The notes beneath the pieces were generated by a model that saw nothing but the letters and a program-made list of their open reading frames with translations, searched no databases and had not been told where the DNA came from. From an uncultured Lachnospiraceae bacterium (GTDB lineage Bacteria; Bacillota; Clostridia; Lachnospirales; Lachnospiraceae), in NCBI GenBank assembly GCA_934330725.1, contig CAKRGM010000058.1, positions 1-6,497 on the forward strand: 6,497 bases of DNA, given 5' to 3'. The position numbers were made by a program, and so were the translations under genes. This document shows positions 5,690 to 6,497 of the stretch, piece by piece; the first letter of the stretch is position 1; each line of letters begins with the position of its first letter.

Positions 5690-6369
5690 GCCAGTTAGGG
5701 GCTGTTTGTGGCAAATCCATAAAATGCATATCACCCTTCGGTAAGGCGATTCGTGGAACGGCTGCAGTGACCAATGCAATCAGTATAGCGATGGGAAGCT
5801 TTGATACCCTTGCATTGGCAGACCTTGAATTTGGTTCCGGAACTATATATGATTTAAACAGTAAGCTGCATTCCAATACGGCATATAATATATTCCAGAC
5901 CGGAGTGACAGCACTGGCGGTATTCACAGGTGGAATGACAGGTACCATAAAGTGTTTTATCGCCGGAACACTGATCGCCACAGAAACAGGATTTGCAGGA
6001 ATCGAGAGCATAAAACTGGGAGATGTTGTATTATCGACAAATGCAGACACCATGGAGACCGGTTACAAAAAAGTACTTGAAAAATATGTACGAAAGACAA
6101 AAGAACTTGTACATATCATAGCCAGTGGAGAAGAGATCGTATCGACACCGGATCATCCGTATTATGTTGCAGGAAGAGGATTTGTTAATGCCTGCCAGCT
6201 TTGTATCGGAAGTCCGCTTTTGGATGCAGACGGCAGAGTGCTTGAGACAGAGCAGATATATAAAGAGTACCTTGAGGAAGATGAAAAGGTAACGGTATAT
6301 AACTTCCAGGTAGAGGAATGGCATACATATCATGTTGGCGAGATGGAAGTGCTGGTGCATAATGCGGAG
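5423..6369 (+). repeat. Pretoxin-HINT repeat, copy C
   Basis: The longest copy, carrying the 321 bases that copy B lacks and the complete HINT domain. Similarity to copies A and B ends at GCGGAG (6364-6369), directly after the codons for His-Asn-Ala, where the toxin tip should begin. Confidence 0.9.
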
Positions 6370-6465
6370 GATTGCAGGAGGAAAAAATATGGCATCGGGA
6401 CAAATAAGAATGACACCGGGCACAATGAGAGCAAGAGCAGGAGAATACAGAACAGAATCTTCTAA
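5620..6465 (+). pseudogene. Pretoxin HINT domain with complete motifs but no toxin tip
   Basis: This frame is open from 5437, but only sequence after about 5620 is authentic: FEDGAFSGALAGAICGAAFA, a helical prepore-like region with GKAIRGTAAVTNAIS and AYNIFQTGVTALAVFTGGMT, then the HINT autoprotease. All key HINT parts are present: nucleophile Cys in IKCFIAGTLIAT (codon 5953-5955), GIESIKLGDVVLS, TPDHPYYV with its His (6154-6156), FVNACQLCIGSPLL, VTVYNFQVEEWHTYHVGE, and His-Asn at 6358-6363. HINT domains cut themselves to free the C-terminal toxin. Here no toxin follows: after NAE the frame reads DCRRKKYGIGTNK onward, an out-of-phase reading of the next gene, and stops at 6465. With the frameshifts upstream, the gene is a disarmed main copy that still contains the intact HINT coding sequence. 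Confidence 0.75.
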
Positions 6466-6497
6466 TCTTGAAGGAGTTATAAGAAAGATGGATTCAT
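6389..6497 (+). CDS. WXG100-family (EsxA-like) protein, 3' partial
   Basis: ATG 6389 is preceded by AGGAGG (6376-6381) at 7-nt spacing, an ideal ribosome binding site, and the frame stays open to the window edge. It reads MASGQIRMTPGTMRARAGEY, then RTESSNLEGVIRKMDS. This is the first helix of a WXG100 protein (I-x-MTP-x-x-MRxRAxEY and a second heptad of hydrophobic residues); the WXG turn would lie just past the window. WXG100 proteins are small helical-hairpin dimers exported by, and needed for, type VII (Ess/Yuk) secretion, the likely route for the pretoxins here. The gene overlaps the false tail of the HINT frame by 77 bases in another phase, and its start suggests a new T7SS-linked operon running rightwards. 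Family call is good despite only 36 codons. Confidence 0.82.
   Translation, partial: MASGQIRMTPGTMRARAGEYRTESSNLEGVIRKMDS

Noticed and set aside
1..6497. CRISPR arrays, tRNA or rRNA genes
   Set aside because: No regularly spaced short repeats, tRNA cloverleaf or rRNA-like sequence was seen; the only repeats are the three HINT copies.

Overview
The window looks like chromosomal accessory DNA from a gut Firmicute of the Lachnospiraceae type. The reasons are AT-rich sequence with strong AGGAGG ribosome binding sites, a T-box leader, and toxin genes that join a WXG/LXG-like N-terminus, a glycine-rich membrane segment, a pretoxin HINT autoprotease and an exchangeable C-terminal toxin tip, with a WXG100 gene at the right edge. 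The genus cannot be told from the sequence. All supported genes lie on the + strand.

Layout. (1) 2-1145: the 3' end of a polymorphic toxin gene (last HINT block, then an LHH-type HNH/Endo VII nuclease tip) followed by its SUKH (SMI1/KNR4) immunity gene. (2) 1226-1852: a decayed region that joins remnants of two unrelated transposases to an unrecognised reading frame with two in-frame TAG codons. (3) 1836-3180: a second toxin cassette. It lacks the secretion N-terminus and, through a 321-bp in-frame deletion, the HINT nucleophile, but it keeps an intact RNase-like (BECR-like) tip and a 110-residue candidate immunity gene. (4) 3181-3512: no intact gene; a nested hairpin and a possible remnant of an immunity gene. 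(5) 3513-5097: a strong promoter, a T-box leader (predicted Tyr specifier UAC) with its intrinsic terminator, and a DHA3/Mef-like MFS transporter whose proper start is cut off by the loss of one T in a T-tract. (6) 5149-6465: a third, nearly full-length pretoxin-HINT gene with all HINT motifs, broken by an internal deletion/frameshift near its start and a 1-nt frameshift in the middle, and without a toxin tip. (7) 6389 to the window end: the start of a WXG100 gene with an ideal ribosome binding site, overlapping the tail of the broken HINT frame.

How it works together. The three HINT-containing copies share nearly identical DNA (ends at 224-320, 1857-2490 and 5423-6369) and differ only in what follows the HINT C-terminal His-Asn. 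This is the arrangement expected for toxin tip exchange by recombination: one main toxin gene with orphan tip-plus-immunity cassettes beside it. Immunity genes next to tips are intact while the delivery parts decay, which fits selection for immunity and a reservoir of tips. The T-box/MFS unit is a separate insertion into this array.
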